Source: Cyclospora cayetanensis (taxonomy: Eukaryota; Apicomplexa; Conoidasida; Eucoccidiorida; Eimeriidae). Taken from it: a stretch of DNA of 64,000 nt. The notes under the pieces are model-generated. The model saw nothing but the letters and a program-made list of their open reading frames with translations, was not told the origin of the DNA and made no database searches. The stretch is taken from NCBI RefSeq assembly GCF_002999335.1, contig NW_020312147.1:248001-312000 (forward strand), in the 5' to 3' direction. Positions 16,205-28,410 of this stretch are shown piece after piece. Both the position numbers and the translations under genes were made by a program. Every line of letters begins with the position of its first letter. Position 1 is the first letter of the stretch.

Positions 16205-16415
16205 AGCGCGTAATCCTGCTTGTGTGATCTGGCCTTTCGTACACTGCATTTATTCAGAAGCAGGGGCAGCAAACAAACTGTGAGAGCACTTGCTGCAATT
16301 CGGTGCTCTCCGTTACTCTGTACATCGGTGTGCAAATGCTCTGGAGGAACCTGGGAGTGCAGCCACACTTCGCACTCCAGCCCACACTCTCTCCTCGCCT
16401 CTGGCCGGTGCATGT
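16205..16415 (+). repeat. Dispersed repeat A, copy 1
   Basis: About 210 bp here align with 53367-53575 on the same strand. Shared landmarks include CGTAATCCTG, TACACTGCATTTATTC(A/G)GAAGCAG, TGCTCTCC(G/A)TTACT(C/G)TGTACAT and CCTCTGGCCGGTG. No coding frame is conserved. It could be a solo LTR or another non-autonomous element; it sits next to relic 2. Confidence 0.8.
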
Positions 16416-17913
16416 GAAGAAGAGGCAAAGAGAGGAAGGAACTCATGGGGAGAAAGCATAAAACTTCCCGATAGTCTTTCTGGGAACGTTACATAGAGAG
16501 TTTCTGGAGGCAGATACTTGGGCCCATTCAGAACACGGAACCTGAGTGAAACTTACTAACGGCACCTTCAAAATAGCGTCCCCCCTTGCCTTCCCCCACC
16601 TTCAGGGTCGTGGCAAAGGTGGACCGCTCCTTCTAAGGGAGCGCGATAAGCAACAACGACGCATTTTCCACCGCACTACCGACAACTAATTAAGTATTAG
16701 CAAAGGAATAATTAATTGGTTTGGTTGTTTGTATGCACTGCTTAGTGTAGTGTGCGGTTAGCTTCATGCAAGAAGATGCAGTGTTGTGCGCGCGTGCGCT
16801 AGACGCTTCGTGGATCTACCTGTGAATGCTTTGGAGTGCTTGTAGGTACAGCTAAGAGTGCCGTTTCTCTTTGGGGTGCTTGCAGAGTTGGAAAAAGTAA
16901 TTTTGAGAAGCACTCAACAGCCTTCCATTTAGCTCCTACTGACTCCGAAGTTAAGTGTCTCCTGTCAAAGTCCTTGAATCAAGCTTTCCATTCGGGTGTG
17001 CCATATAATTCGGTGCAGCTATCTCCCTGTTCTTTCGCTGGCTTTGGATGCACTGAAAACTCAAGTTCCCTAACACAGCTGTCAGGAATCCAACAATTTT
17101 TTTGGTAATACAATACCATTTTTTTGGCAATAGTCTGAGTAATACATTTTATGAAGGTAGAGCTTGACGGTAATACAACGCCTGTTGGGGCAGCAGAGGC
17201 TGGGGGCAAGCTAAGCAGCTCTCCAGCTGGTAGAAAAGCACGAATTTTCAGCCAATACAATCCCAGTGGATGGGGCAATGGGATCATGCTGACCAGAAAA
17301 GTCTGAGGACTGTCACGTTGGTCAAATTTTTGAATATTTTACCGTCCAGTTAAAGATGTACTTTGCTTTGTACCCCGCAAACGAAGAGAAACGAGAGCTC
17401 ATGATGGTATCTCTATTGGAGAGAGACGCACGCTACCGGAGGCAACGAGTAGTCTTTGGTACATGTTTATTGGGTGCAGAAGCGCATCAATGGGGGCTCT
17501 TTTAATGCAGAGGAAGTCACCTTCCTTCAGGAACTACTACAGCTTTGGCCTTCATACAAGCCCAGACCTATCGGTTGATACCAACATCTGCTCAATGGCA
17601 ACTTTCCGAAAAATTGAGAAAGCTTAAGCAGTGAAATCAATCAACAGATCTGTATGCCATAAAATATGAAAATTTTGTCTGCAAGAGCCACAACGTAGGC
17701 GAACAGCTGCTTTATCAGTGGCTCAGCTTAGGTCTTTCTAAAGAGTCATATCTGATGGCCCCGGGGTGAGCGGCGACTCAGCCCTTGAAACCGACCGATC
17801 ACGCTCCCACAGAGGGTGCCCTCTTATTTTAGGAACAAACAAGCATAACATTCGTCACTCTGGCCAAAAGCAAAGAGTCGAATCATGATTTAGAAACTAA
17901 GGATGTTGGGGTT

Positions 17914-18279
17914 GTGTCAGCGGGCCCTAGCGTGACGTCTAGGGAGAACGAGAAACGAAAGTCAGAGCGAACCCCTCTTGCTGAAAATCAACTCCAGACA
18001 GGCCTCCAACACATCCCCTGCTTCTATTATGAAAAATCAGGCCACATAACCCCAAATTGCAAGAGCGTACAAAAGGCCAAAGAACTTGAACACCGGTACT
18101 GGACCAGCAGTATTATTGGCTGCTTGGCGAGCACAGGAGGCACATCGAGAAAACAAAAAGAGACATCAAGCAAGCTGCGGTGCGGTGAAGGGGGCTTGAG
18201 AGAAAGAGCCGCAGTCGTGGTGTACAACGGGTCAATTGCGCGCTGTAACAAGCTTACGTTAATGGTCGAGAATCGCTAG
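17914..18279 (+). pseudogene. Gag nucleocapsid remnant with degenerate zinc knuckle (relic 2)
   Basis: A 121-codon open frame holding CFYYEKSGHITPNCK, a CCHC zinc knuckle (C-x2-C-x4-H-x4-C spacing) in which the second Cys is replaced by Tyr. A Lys/Arg/Glu-rich segment precedes it. Protease-like LALDTGCEVDVSG follows in a different frame at about 18273-18310, so a frameshift separates nucleocapsid from protease. The damage indicates a dead copy. Confidence 0.75.
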
Positions 18280-18906
18280 CGCTTGACACTGGATGTGAGG
18301 TGGATGTATCTGGTATGCGAGGAGACGGCGCACAAATGCAATATGCCTGTTCTCTTCACTCGCCCGCACAGTCCCCGATACTCAGGTTAGCTGAAAGGCG
18401 GCGGAACGCAAGAATTGGCAAAAGTACGGAAGGTTAATGCTATTGGAAATCATCAGAATCCGGTCTTATCAGCATAGTCTGTTATGCTGATCGGTCCCGT
18501 GCACCATAACGTAGTCCTAGGTAAGCCATGAGTAACCTCATGGGATGCGCTTGCAGCTACAGCTGCGTGCTATGTGGGTAATTGCGCCAGGGAGCGCTAA
18601 GCATAGGAAGCTTGTTAGCTCCTCAACAACGATCATTTAATCTGTTCTGAGCGGTGGATATTCCGATCCTCAAACAAGTGAGGCATAGCTTCACGCGGGC
18701 AGCTCAGTAACGCTGCAAGGGAAGACGGTTCTGAGCATGCATACCTTCTTAGCGGCTCTGTTTCTGGCTTTGTATCAGGAAATTCGAGCGAGATTTAAGC
18801 CAAGCAACAGCAGGAAGGGGCACATAGTAAGGTGCTCGCGCATGTACTAAATAATGACGACCCGCAAGCAGGCTGGCCACCTGCTGGTCTACTGGCGCAC
18901 CGTACT

Positions 18907-18928
18907 CAGCTGATCTACAGATCAGCTG
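18907..18928. repeat. Perfect inverted repeat, 10-bp arms
   Basis: CAGCTGATCT and AGATCAGCTG face each other across a 2-bp centre (AC). It lies inside relic 2, in the stretch where reverse transcriptase would be expected. Confidence 0.9.
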
Positions 18929-20949
18929 CAAGCTGCTTTTATATATATCAGAAGATCTCATAACACAAAGAAGATTGAGTGGTAGGCGGATAAGTTGGCT
19001 GGAAAATGCAAGGTGCAGAACCCGACCAGCACTTTCGGGCACAACCCCAACCTATTTTTGGTCCCGACAAACGACGGAAGATGGCATATGTGCTTCAACT
19101 TCAGCTCCTGAACAAGGTTGCTAGGATAAAGTCGTTCATGTTGCCTCATCTTGGAGAGGTACTTGACAGATTGCACGGGGCGCCAGTGTGCTAAACATTA
19201 TACTTTACAGGCGCTTTCTGACAAGTCCCCCTTCACCTTGATAACAGGTACAAGATAACGTTCCATACTTGCATTCATACGCTTGAATACACCTGTATAC
19301 TTGTCGGAGTTGTAAGTGACCCAGCTGACGTGAAATGAAAATTTAATCAAAGTTCCCATGAGTCTATGAAGGATGGGTGGATGGTTGTCGACATGGAAAA
19401 CGCCTGTCTTCAACAGACTTTCAGTAGTGCCTACAGCACACCCAACATGCCTTTCAGCTATTACGGATAAAGCAGTGGCAAGGAAAGGCACGCAGGTGTT
19501 CGTGGCTTCCGAGAACAATTTTTAGTGTAATTCAGTGATTTCGCTGCAGGGATTGAGCCAGCTGGGGCAAAATTGAACGTCGCGGAGTGACCTTTACCTT
19601 TGCGCACCCACAAGAACGTTGCGAAGCTCCATGAGTGTACATTTACTTCCGAGAATCCATAAATGGGTTTGATCGGGACTCTTATCCATTAGCAGAATCC
19701 ATTCAAGAAAGAGCAGCCTATGACTCCGATCGGAAGCTGATGCCGCCAAACGCATGCTTACCGGCTGCCTACAACTCCTTCGGTACTTGGACTGCCCGAG
19801 TATACGCGAAACTCCTTCCTAACAACCGATGAACGTGATGTAGCGATGGGTGCAAGTCGCTCTCAACAAAATACGAGCTCTTCAGAGCACCAACCTAATG
19901 TTTTTTTTCCATCGTTTCACCGAAACCGAGTAGCAGTATCCAGCGTGAAAAAGAGCCCTGATTCCTAAGTAAGGACGCGGAAAATCCCGGGGACTGCTTA
20001 TACGAGCCTCAATTGACTGCTCAGACCGACCGTCGACTTTTAATGAAGCTTGGTTGAAGTTTTCAGAGCTTGGACAGCATACAGTATTTGAGTCGCTCTC
20101 CGTCTGAGGCGCCTCGTGCACTACGACTTGACAAAGTAGTATTTTGAAGGTATCACCAGCATTGCCACCAACGCCCTCTCGTGGTGCTTCAGTGCTTCAC
20201 TTCTCCATAGCGTGACCGCTCTTGCCGGCGACCAATTACGGTTTTCTCAACGTTGCTTGAGTCTCATGGTTTTGACACCCATGCGTCACCTACATTTGCC
20301 AAAATTCAGAATGCCAAACACATAAACAACATTGTGGGTTCTCCTTCACATATTTTATTGTCTTCATGTTCTCATAGCAGGGTGCTCGGATATTTCAACG
20401 CTCCGATCCCTGCAAGCCAACACTCTTCTGCTGTTGTACTGTGTGCCCCTCGTTTGATGTTGGCTATTGTATGCCTTTCTGCTTGTTGATTTCACTTTAG
20501 CGGTTGACACACACATTTGCTTGCATTGTTTTCGCGCATCTGCCTGCCTTAGGAAAGGTGAAAGATCAGGTGCTTTTTCGCTGACCTGCATGGTGTTGAT
20601 TATGAAGTCCAGCTACATAACGCGAGGCTATGTGGTTCGAAAACGAAGGCAGATTTTAGGAGCATTAGCCACGAGTCAAAATCATCTTCTGAAGTAGCTT
20701 ATCTTTAGTTAAGAAGAAGAAGAGCATTTTCTATTTTGTTTGACGGTTTGATATATCGTCTTTATTTTGGAGTACTATAGGCTCGATATGGCAGGACTCA
20801 ATGTTGTGTGCGTGTGCACTAGACGCTTCGTGCAGTTAGCTGTTAATGATCTGAGTGTTTGAAGGGTGCAACAACTCGCGCATCCTTGCTGCCTCGCTCC
20901 CCCAATGTCGAACCTCTAAGGGGCGCTTGCGGGGGTGGAGAGGCTTTTC

Positions 20950-23900
20950 TGAAAAGCTCGCTACTTTTCTTTAGCTTGCCTAGGGTTTGCTCTCAAATGT
21001 CTACTACCGAAGACCCGACATAACGTTCCATCTGAGGTATCCGTGGGATGCTAATGCCAATATCTGTGCGAACTTAATAGAAACTTATTAAGCGCTTCCT
21101 AGAAGAACTCCTTCCTTCCTCTTGCCCCGCTTCTCACGATTCCAGCATGGAGATAGAGGAGCAGATGGGGTTCGCGTAGCTTAACCCTCTAATCCCGAAC
21201 TTCATTCTCCACTACTCGCACTCAACTTCCAGTGCACAGGCACCCAGCATGGAAGGTCATTAAATCAAGCCAACCATTTTCTACAATACATACAGTATTC
21301 AAAGAGCCAGACAAAATAGTCCACCTTTAAGCAGATTCTTAGACATACCTGGTGTAGTGTAGAGGGCCACTGTGTAGACTGGCTGGGTAAAAGTAGGATG
21401 CTGTACTCCTTGAAGTCAGGCCCCATCACCGGTATCGAGAGTTTCGCTACTACCAAACGATTCAGCACTTCAAGCAAACAACCAACTGGAAGTAGCACCA
21501 GTACCATCGAGGACATATCTGCATGTTCTGCTGAGCGGAAGCCAAGTTGGGGTTCCGGGGTGATAGCCTCCACACTGACCCAGCTGGCATCAGTGCCATT
21601 TCACGAGTAAGCAGCTAGCTAATAAATAACTTTGTTATCTGCTTACTCTCGAGCCCCGCCAGAATCCTATATCATTTTCCTTGCTAGCTTAGCTATGGTG
21701 ACATTAAAAGCAATCATAACACTTTGAAATAGCATCTTTCCCCATCAGCAGCTAGGTCATGCAATGCCTGTGAAGTTTGCAATATAAACTGCCATGCATT
21801 TGCACTAGCGTTAACAAATTGAGGATCCCGATATACCATGGATGTGCAAGAGACTTGATCCTCTATGTGTGCTTGATCCGCGCCTTCAATGGCGAAGCCA
21901 GCAGCTGGAGGCACAATTATAATGCTAGTACAATACAACCAACATTCCAATAGTTAGATCCCCAACCTAGACTAAACAAAGCATGATCTGAAGTTCTGTT
22001 TGTTATATCAGCCTCTTAAAGTCCTACAATCTTTCATGATGATGCAGCCTACCATCCTCAAAGCAGGCCGGTTTGCTCTTCTGCAGTTGTCAAATAACGC
22101 AAAGGGAAGCTGACGCATGTCTTATTGAAGAGACCGCACTTAAAGCCACAATCGTAGTGAATAGTTCACCGCAAATAAGCGTCTACTGAAGCTGGATATA
22201 TTTGAGGGTTTTTACGGCGTGTTGGGACAGGGAGCTCCACTACTTGGTGAGAATTCGTAGTGTTCCGTTGTAATGAATTCTTTATACATAAATGAGGGAA
22301 CATTTTTCTGTTATCCTTTTTAGGCGAAAATGATACTTCATCCCTCGGCTCTCTGGGCTTGCTTCTACCGGTAATGGAAAAGCGACTAGTCTATGCGGAA
22401 GCCCTTTGGGCGACTGGTTAGCGAGTGATGTGCACCGCTTCACGGCCAATACAGTATTTGAGGGCATGCCTTTGCGAAAGATAGGTTAACAAGTTTCACT
22501 GGCTTAGGTATGGATCCCCGCAATAGAGTAATTAACCACATTATTACATGATGGTGGTGTTAATCATTATTTGAAAAAATGATCACGTCGTCTTCATCTG
22601 CCCCAAGCTCACCAGGCCTGCGCTAGCAGGGACACTGCAAAAAGTGCAGGTAGGTGTACTATCAGAGAATTTTCACACGTATACGCGCATGAGTTTTTTT
22701 GTTGGAACCACAGAAAGCATATACGTCATAGGAGATAGCTAAGCATGCTCCGCCAAGTATCTACTTACTGAACACTCACGCCACACACCTAGCCATCGTA
22801 GATCAAAAAAGCACAAGCTACCTTAGTTACTATTTGCCTCGCTACAAGACGAAATACGCTGCGTGAAAAACCACTTGTACGTCGGTGGCACTGATGAAGT
22901 AGGTTCATGTTGAGGCAAAATTGGCGATGTGCATGTAGCTCAGGTGTTGAATCTGTCGCATGGCATATCGAGGCCAACGCTATATGGAGCTAAGGAACAG
23001 GCGAGTGAGGTAAATCTGATTTCGCATACACAGGTGCTCGATAGAGTCTTCTGGTGCAGCTAGGTAAAGCTATTCTGCAAGGGAATGGTAATGTATCTTC
23101 AAGTTTTAAAGCATTGGTCGTTAAGAGGGCAGGATAGCCCTTTAGTCTAGAAACCTGTGATCTTGCGGCAATACTGTGGTGCAGTCGTTTTCGAAGAGTG
23201 AAAAAACCTTTAGCTTAGATAGCTTCTAGGATTTCCACCTTTTGTGTCGTATTGTGGTGGCTCGATGATTTACGTTGGAAACTGCAACGTAAGTGTTGGA
23301 CTGAGCATTTTTTGCAATGGTAGCGAGGCACTTTGCCGCCAGGCTCGTTTCACGACCTTTTTGTACACGAAGTGCAGGTACTTTACGGCGATTCGCTCGC
23401 TCGGTGCACAATGTGTAGGGGGAGACACAGTTCCCGCACAGGCGGCGGCCGGCTCGAGGGGGATCGCGCTTTTGAGGCAGACTATGGATCGTTCTGTTGC
23501 CCAGTAGTAATTCAGTTGGTGGCTTCCGCACAGCCATCACAAGCAAGCAATTTGTTTAGTGTATTTAGCTGTATGTCTGTCTGCAAGCAGGGGTCGGCTG
23601 CCCTAGGATTACGGGCAGGTCGCGGTCGCATTGCAAGCCGTTGCACCTTGTTGGCGTAGGTGTCCTGCGTATCCGAACAACGCAATACTCCGTACAGAGG
23701 CTATTATGGCCGTTGAAAAGAAGCAGCAGACTTTAGTCAGAACTTTGTGAGGGAGCATGAGCTCTGCAGGTGTGCCGAACTGGGCCGGCCCTCTCACTGT
23801 TACGTAGAGCGGCGCTGCAGCCGACCGCCGAGGGGGCTTCAGGCCTCTTCCGTATGCCCCTTTCTGCTTTGCCCCGTTTTGATGCCTTCTGCTTGAAATT

Positions 23901-24560
23901 TCAAAGGCTTGACTGCTTCCCCTTTGGTCTACGGCTTTGGCATCGGTTTGCTGCTGCTGCAGCTCATATGCTGCAGCAGCTCATGTGCTGCAGCAGCAGC
24001 TCACTGACCAACGCCACCACTCATTTCGTATGTTCGCCGCCCCGTACAAAGCGTAGAAAGGGATTTACACCCTTTATTTCCTTCTACTAGGCCAAGGCAG
24101 CTAATAGACACTTGCAGTGGAGTCTACCGTTCTCCAGGATCTTCTTAGCCATATCACCTGAAGGGGGTCGCGGTGGCAGCTTCGGCTGCAGCTGCAAGAG
24201 AGGGGAAGCGCCCCAACTTCTACCTGTGCCTCACAAGATACACCAGCAGCCGATTCGCAGCTAAGTGGAAGACGCCACGGCAGAGACGGTCCGCCATCCG
24301 CCTCAGTCTCGCCTGTGCGGGCGTCGGCAGCGGTCTGTGCGAGCTTTTCACAGTGAGCCTAAAGGGCTCCTCCTTGGTGAAAGCGCTGATAGACCTTTTT
24401 GGCCTGGTAAGACTCACGATTTTCGAGGTTTGCCCTCCGCTGCAGCTGCGACCAGCAGCTCCACAGCAGCAGAGCTCTGTGACCAATTGAGCGGCCGTTT
24501 CCGCGTGGAAAACTCCATGACATTCTGGGGATTCGGAAGCAGTGCATTGCAACCATAGCA
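20950..24560. other. Gene-poor stretch between relic 2 and the MFS gene
   Basis: About 3.6 kb without a supportable gene. Frames at 21265-21573 (minus), 23333-23659 (+) and 23770-24090 (+) have no recognisable motif. From about 23.9 kb CAG/CTG triplets return (for example the repeated GCTGCAGCAG units at 23948-24003), marking the change back to a repeat-rich segment. The last few hundred bases presumably hold the MFS promoter and 5' UTR. Confidence 0.45.
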
Positions 24561-24596
24561 CACAGGGGCCTTTGAGGTTTGGCTGTGGTACCACGG

Positions 24597-27500
24597 ATGA
24601 CTGGGGAAATGACGCAGCTGCCGAACACTCAGGCTGCTCTCCAGCAGCAACTGCTGCTGCAGCAGCAGCAGCAGCAGCCCTATGCCAATGCGCAGAGACC
24701 CATCAGGGTTGGCCATTTGGGCTCTGGCTACCAAAGGATCCCTCAACAAACGGGTAGGCTGTCCTTTTATTGACTGCTCCGCCTTGAGGGATTCAGGTTC
24801 TGACTCTCTAGTGGCGGCTCACAAAGACACCAGGCGGGCTCCAAATTGTACGTGTCGCGGTTGCTAATGATAGCCTGACCGTCGGCTTTTATTTTTTGCT
24901 GCAGCTACCGACATGGGAACTCGTGGATATGACCGAATGGAGGGTGCTTCAGCACACTACGCCTCTTCCAGTGTTCACATGTCAGGCCCCCAATCTAGCG
25001 GGGCGTCTGTTGCATTTGGGGGAGAACCAGACGTACCGTCTGCTGCGGTGTACAGAAGAAACAGAAGAAAGGCCACTCTAAAGATGGTTTTAGTTTCCGT
25101 TATACTGGTCTCCTTTCTGTGCAACTTTGACCACGGCGTGATCCCCGCAATCCTCAGCGAAATACAAAAGAACTTCAACAACCAGATAAAATTCGTGGAA
25201 CAAAGCCTCTTCGGATCTCTCGTCTACTTCGGGCTTATCATCGGCAGTCTCTTTGCAGGTGAACAAGCCTAGTTTGATGCGCTCTACACTCTACATTGCC
25301 CTGCTCCGTACTGCCATCGTACATGAGTGACATCCAAAAAGCATGTGCGTGTGCAGATATGCATCTTGCTCTTGCTCAGTGTTGTTCGATCGGACCACTG
25401 TGAATACATATGTGAATGTGCACATATGGACTTCAGTTGTATTCTACTACTTCTGCAGGTCAAACAGCCTGCTTCCCATCTACTTCACAAGACCTATCAC
25501 TGGCTTGCTGTGGGCTTGTGTATGTGCGTGCTCAGGCATTGCTCTGCAAAGCTATGGAGCCAAATGGCTTCTAGTGGGAAGCTTGCTTTGCCTTTCGTCT
25601 TCCCTATTTTTCTTTTCTAGTTCGAACAGCCTTCTGCTCATGTACTTCACGCGGTTCATCACGGGCTTGTGTCAGGTAACCTCGCGCGTTCAAGCATCGC
25701 AGCGTCTCCCTTGCACAGTGCTGAAGTGGCTTTGCATCAATATAGACCAGGATCTCACGAAATGTATAATAATGATTTATTCGCTGTTTATATTGCACAG
25801 GCAGTGCCTGTGGTTTATTTACCCGTTTGGGTTGACGACTACGCACCCGAGGGTCAAGTGACTCGGTGGATGTCTTACACCCAATTGGCAGGCATCGGAG
25901 GTAAACCGCATAAGCACCACTTCTGCACAAGACCTCTTTTTTCTGAAGCAACTGTGCATTTGTTTTGGAATGGTGCACCTGCTCTTGCTCAGCCGTTTCA
26001 ACCTGGGCCATAAAGATAATGATAAGCATACACCAGCGCGTTCACCGGGACTTAGCGAACCATAACAATTCGTAATTGAGTGTCGCTTCCGAGGTGTATT
26101 TCTCGAATATTTTGCGTATACCTCTCTTCTTACACCCTCTGTGACTACTTATCAGGAACTGTCAGCGGTTATTTCATTGGCGGTGTTGTTTCGCGTTTCA
26201 CTGTACCCAGCGGCGAAAGTGGATGGCGAACTCCTTTCTTCGTTCAAGTAAGGCTTCTCCCGTTGAAGACAAAAACATAATGAAAAAGATGCCCACAAGA
26301 AATTCGACATTGTCTGATCGGATACATGACCTAGATTTCAAGGCGTTCTTGTGTTGAGGCTTTTACTTTGTGCTTTGCAGTCCGTGGCTCTTATTCCGGT
26401 TGTTCTGCTTCTTGCTGCCTTGCCTGCAAGCCTCGTGAATCTTCCTGATAGAAGCCAAACTCGTCCAGAAAGACAGAGGTGGGGATCCATATGTTAGTTC
26501 CAGTTTCTTATTGGTTTCATGCACCAAACGTTAACGCTCCTACTAATTAGGCAAGCACATGACCAACGCCTGACGTACTTGCACAGAAGTGCACCAGCTT
26601 TTGAGAACGCTAGAAGAATGACATCAATCTGTCCTGCCAAAGCATCTAAAGATGTTTTTCAGTTACGAAGAACACGCCACGTTTGTATGCCACACAGCTG
26701 CACGTTTCTGTCATCAGGACCGGTTTGAGTACGATTGGCGAGACTGATTCATCTGGCCAGTCCTGCATGCACAACTTCTCTACTGCCTGGACTGAGGTCA
26801 AGTCTCTGCTCAAAAATCCTCTCTACTTGGTGGTTACCATGGGAATGAGTGCGCTTTACTTCGTAGTAACTGGTGGGTCACACACATTGGAACTTTCGAG
26901 AGATTGTTCCTTGGACAACCACGAAATTCCCAGTACAAACCAGAAAATGAAACTGCGTGAATACCAAGTTGTGGATCAAAAAGCTTTACGGGAAGGGTTC
27001 TCTTCCGCGTTTTTTCAGGCATTCAGTTCTGGGTTACAGAGTTCCTGGTTTCAGTGCTTCACTTTCAAAAGCTCTCAGTGGTTGCTTTAAGCACATTCTG
27101 CTTCCTAACCGCCCCGACATCTGGGTAGGTCATATACGGGCTTGTTCTGCTCAGTGGCCATTTGCTACTGCACTACAATACGTTGCCTTTCTTAAAGACA
27201 ATTTTAGAGGTTTACAGATTTGAAGCACCTTGCATGTCTTCATGATGCTATTGGTTGTCATACGTTTTGGCGTCGCTTTCAGAGTCTGGTTTGGTGGATA
27301 CGTCTGCGATCTCTGCGGAGGATACCGAGGTGGCGGGCAGCAGCGAGTGGCAGTTAGAGTCACAACCCTTTTTGCGGGTCAGTTGATCAGATTGGTATTT
27401 TCCGCATTACTGAGATCATGTCTTATAATGGCATGCACACATACTCTGCCAAGTGGGTAAATAGCCAACGGAAGTAGGCGCTGCTGCACAATCGCGGCCA

Positions 27501-28410
27501 TGGATTGCTCTGATGAGTTTGCTCTCGTTTTTGTTGTAGGTATCGGAGCATCATTGGCAGTGACTTGCATCTATGTGGAATCTTTTATCCTCTTCGCTCT
27601 TCTTCTTTGGGGCTGTCTGTTTTTCGGAGCTGCTTTGGTTCCCGTTGCTGTGGGCATTCAACTCGCCAGCGTTCCGCTCCACCAGCGTAGCATTTCTTCT
27701 GCCCTTAGCCAATTCGCGTAAGCGCATCTTTCTGCCATCATTTTCGATAGATATCATGCGCCACTACGGCACACTGTTTTTGCGTATCCCTCCTAGGATA
27801 AGTAGTGCAGTTCCGACTATGCTTTGACAGCTCTACTTGTACTGCTTGCAGAACGTATCGCAGACACAGTGTTCATTTTTCTGCGTTTTTGTTACAGGTA
27901 CAACATGTTCGGCTGGTTTAGTGCCCCACTTGTCTCTGGTGTGGTGATGGATTTCATTGACTGGTGCCACCCAGCTGGAGGCAAAGAACTTGCGCTGCGG
28001 TATGCCCTTTAAGAGTTGATAGCACTATTTCAGGAGGGAACTGCGGAAACACTTGGCACAATAGCTCATTCTACCATTTCCCCTGTGGTTTCTAATGCGC
28101 AGATTTGGATTTGAGATGATTCTTTGGATTTCTGTTGTTGGCTTTGTTCTTTTCGCTGTTGCAAACACACTTGTCCGGCCTGTAAGTCAGTACAATCGTT
28201 TATGCGAAAGATTGCAGGCATCCTGGTTCCCCGTTTTCTTGACGTATATGTAAGTGTGTTAGCCGCAGCAGCAACTAATCAGGCACACAATGTCGAAACG
28301 CTTCTCAGTCCTTTTGCTCTCCTTTTCAGACATTTCCTTCCGAAGACATCGAGAAGGAAGAGCTGGAGCTACAGCTCGCGCGTACACGAATGCCAACATT
28401 GTCTTTTTAA
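24597..28410 (+). CDS. Major facilitator superfamily transporter
   Basis: Membrane transporter with about 12 predicted TM helices; substrate unknown. Exons: 24597-24753, 24905-25258, 25536-25675, 25801-25900, 26156-26247, 26381-26478, 26718-26872, 27019-27124, 27283-27377, 27540-27717, 27898-27999, 28103-28181, 28330-28410. All are GT-AG and phase-consistent, 578 residues. The first exon encodes a poly-Gln N-terminus (QQQLLLQQQQQQ). TM1 holds NFDHGVIPAIL and TM4 holds YFTRFITGLCQ followed by AVPVVYLPVWVDDYAP. FGGYVCDLCGGY in exon 9 matches the conserved MFS loop G-x3-D-x2-G. The C-terminus is a short acidic/basic tail (EDIEKEELELQ). If exon 1 is wrong, the ATG at 24913 in exon 2 is in frame. 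The TM4 region and first loop are somewhat Spinster-like, but I would not assign that. A duplicated piece of exon 3 lies in intron 2. Confidence 0.92.
25459..25513 (+). repeat. Duplicated exon fragment in MFS intron 2
   Basis: These 55 bp in the intron match 25621-25675 at the end of exon 3 at roughly 70% identity, encoding SNSLLPIYFTRPITGL versus SNSLLLMYFTRFITGL. A plausible acceptor (CTACTTCTGCAG) immediately precedes the intronic copy, and the exonic copy is likewise preceded by TTTTCTTTTCTAG. Confidence 0.85.

Larger units (their letters stand above)
16783..20900 (+). mobile_element. Ty3/Gypsy-type retroelement relic 2 (gag-PR, then deletion to RNase H)
   Basis: A decayed plus-strand element. 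Possible terminal repeats: 16783-16850 and 20799-20870 share TGTTGTG(C/T)GCG and CTAGACGCTTCGTG at the same relative order. Inside are a gag capsid-like segment (about 17410-17770, with GTCLLGAEAHQWG and LLYQWLSLGLSKESYL), a zinc knuckle (18019-18060), and a protease DTG triad (18285-18293). No RT signature is visible between 18.3 and 19.2 kb. RNase H-like sequence follows at about 19390-19530, then sequence colinear with relic 1. Relative to relic 1, the integrase core (its 3.66-5.05 kb) is deleted: homology jumps from the AAAATTCAGAATGCCAAAC region at about 20.3 kb to the 3' block. Stops and frameshifts throughout. Confidence 0.75.
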
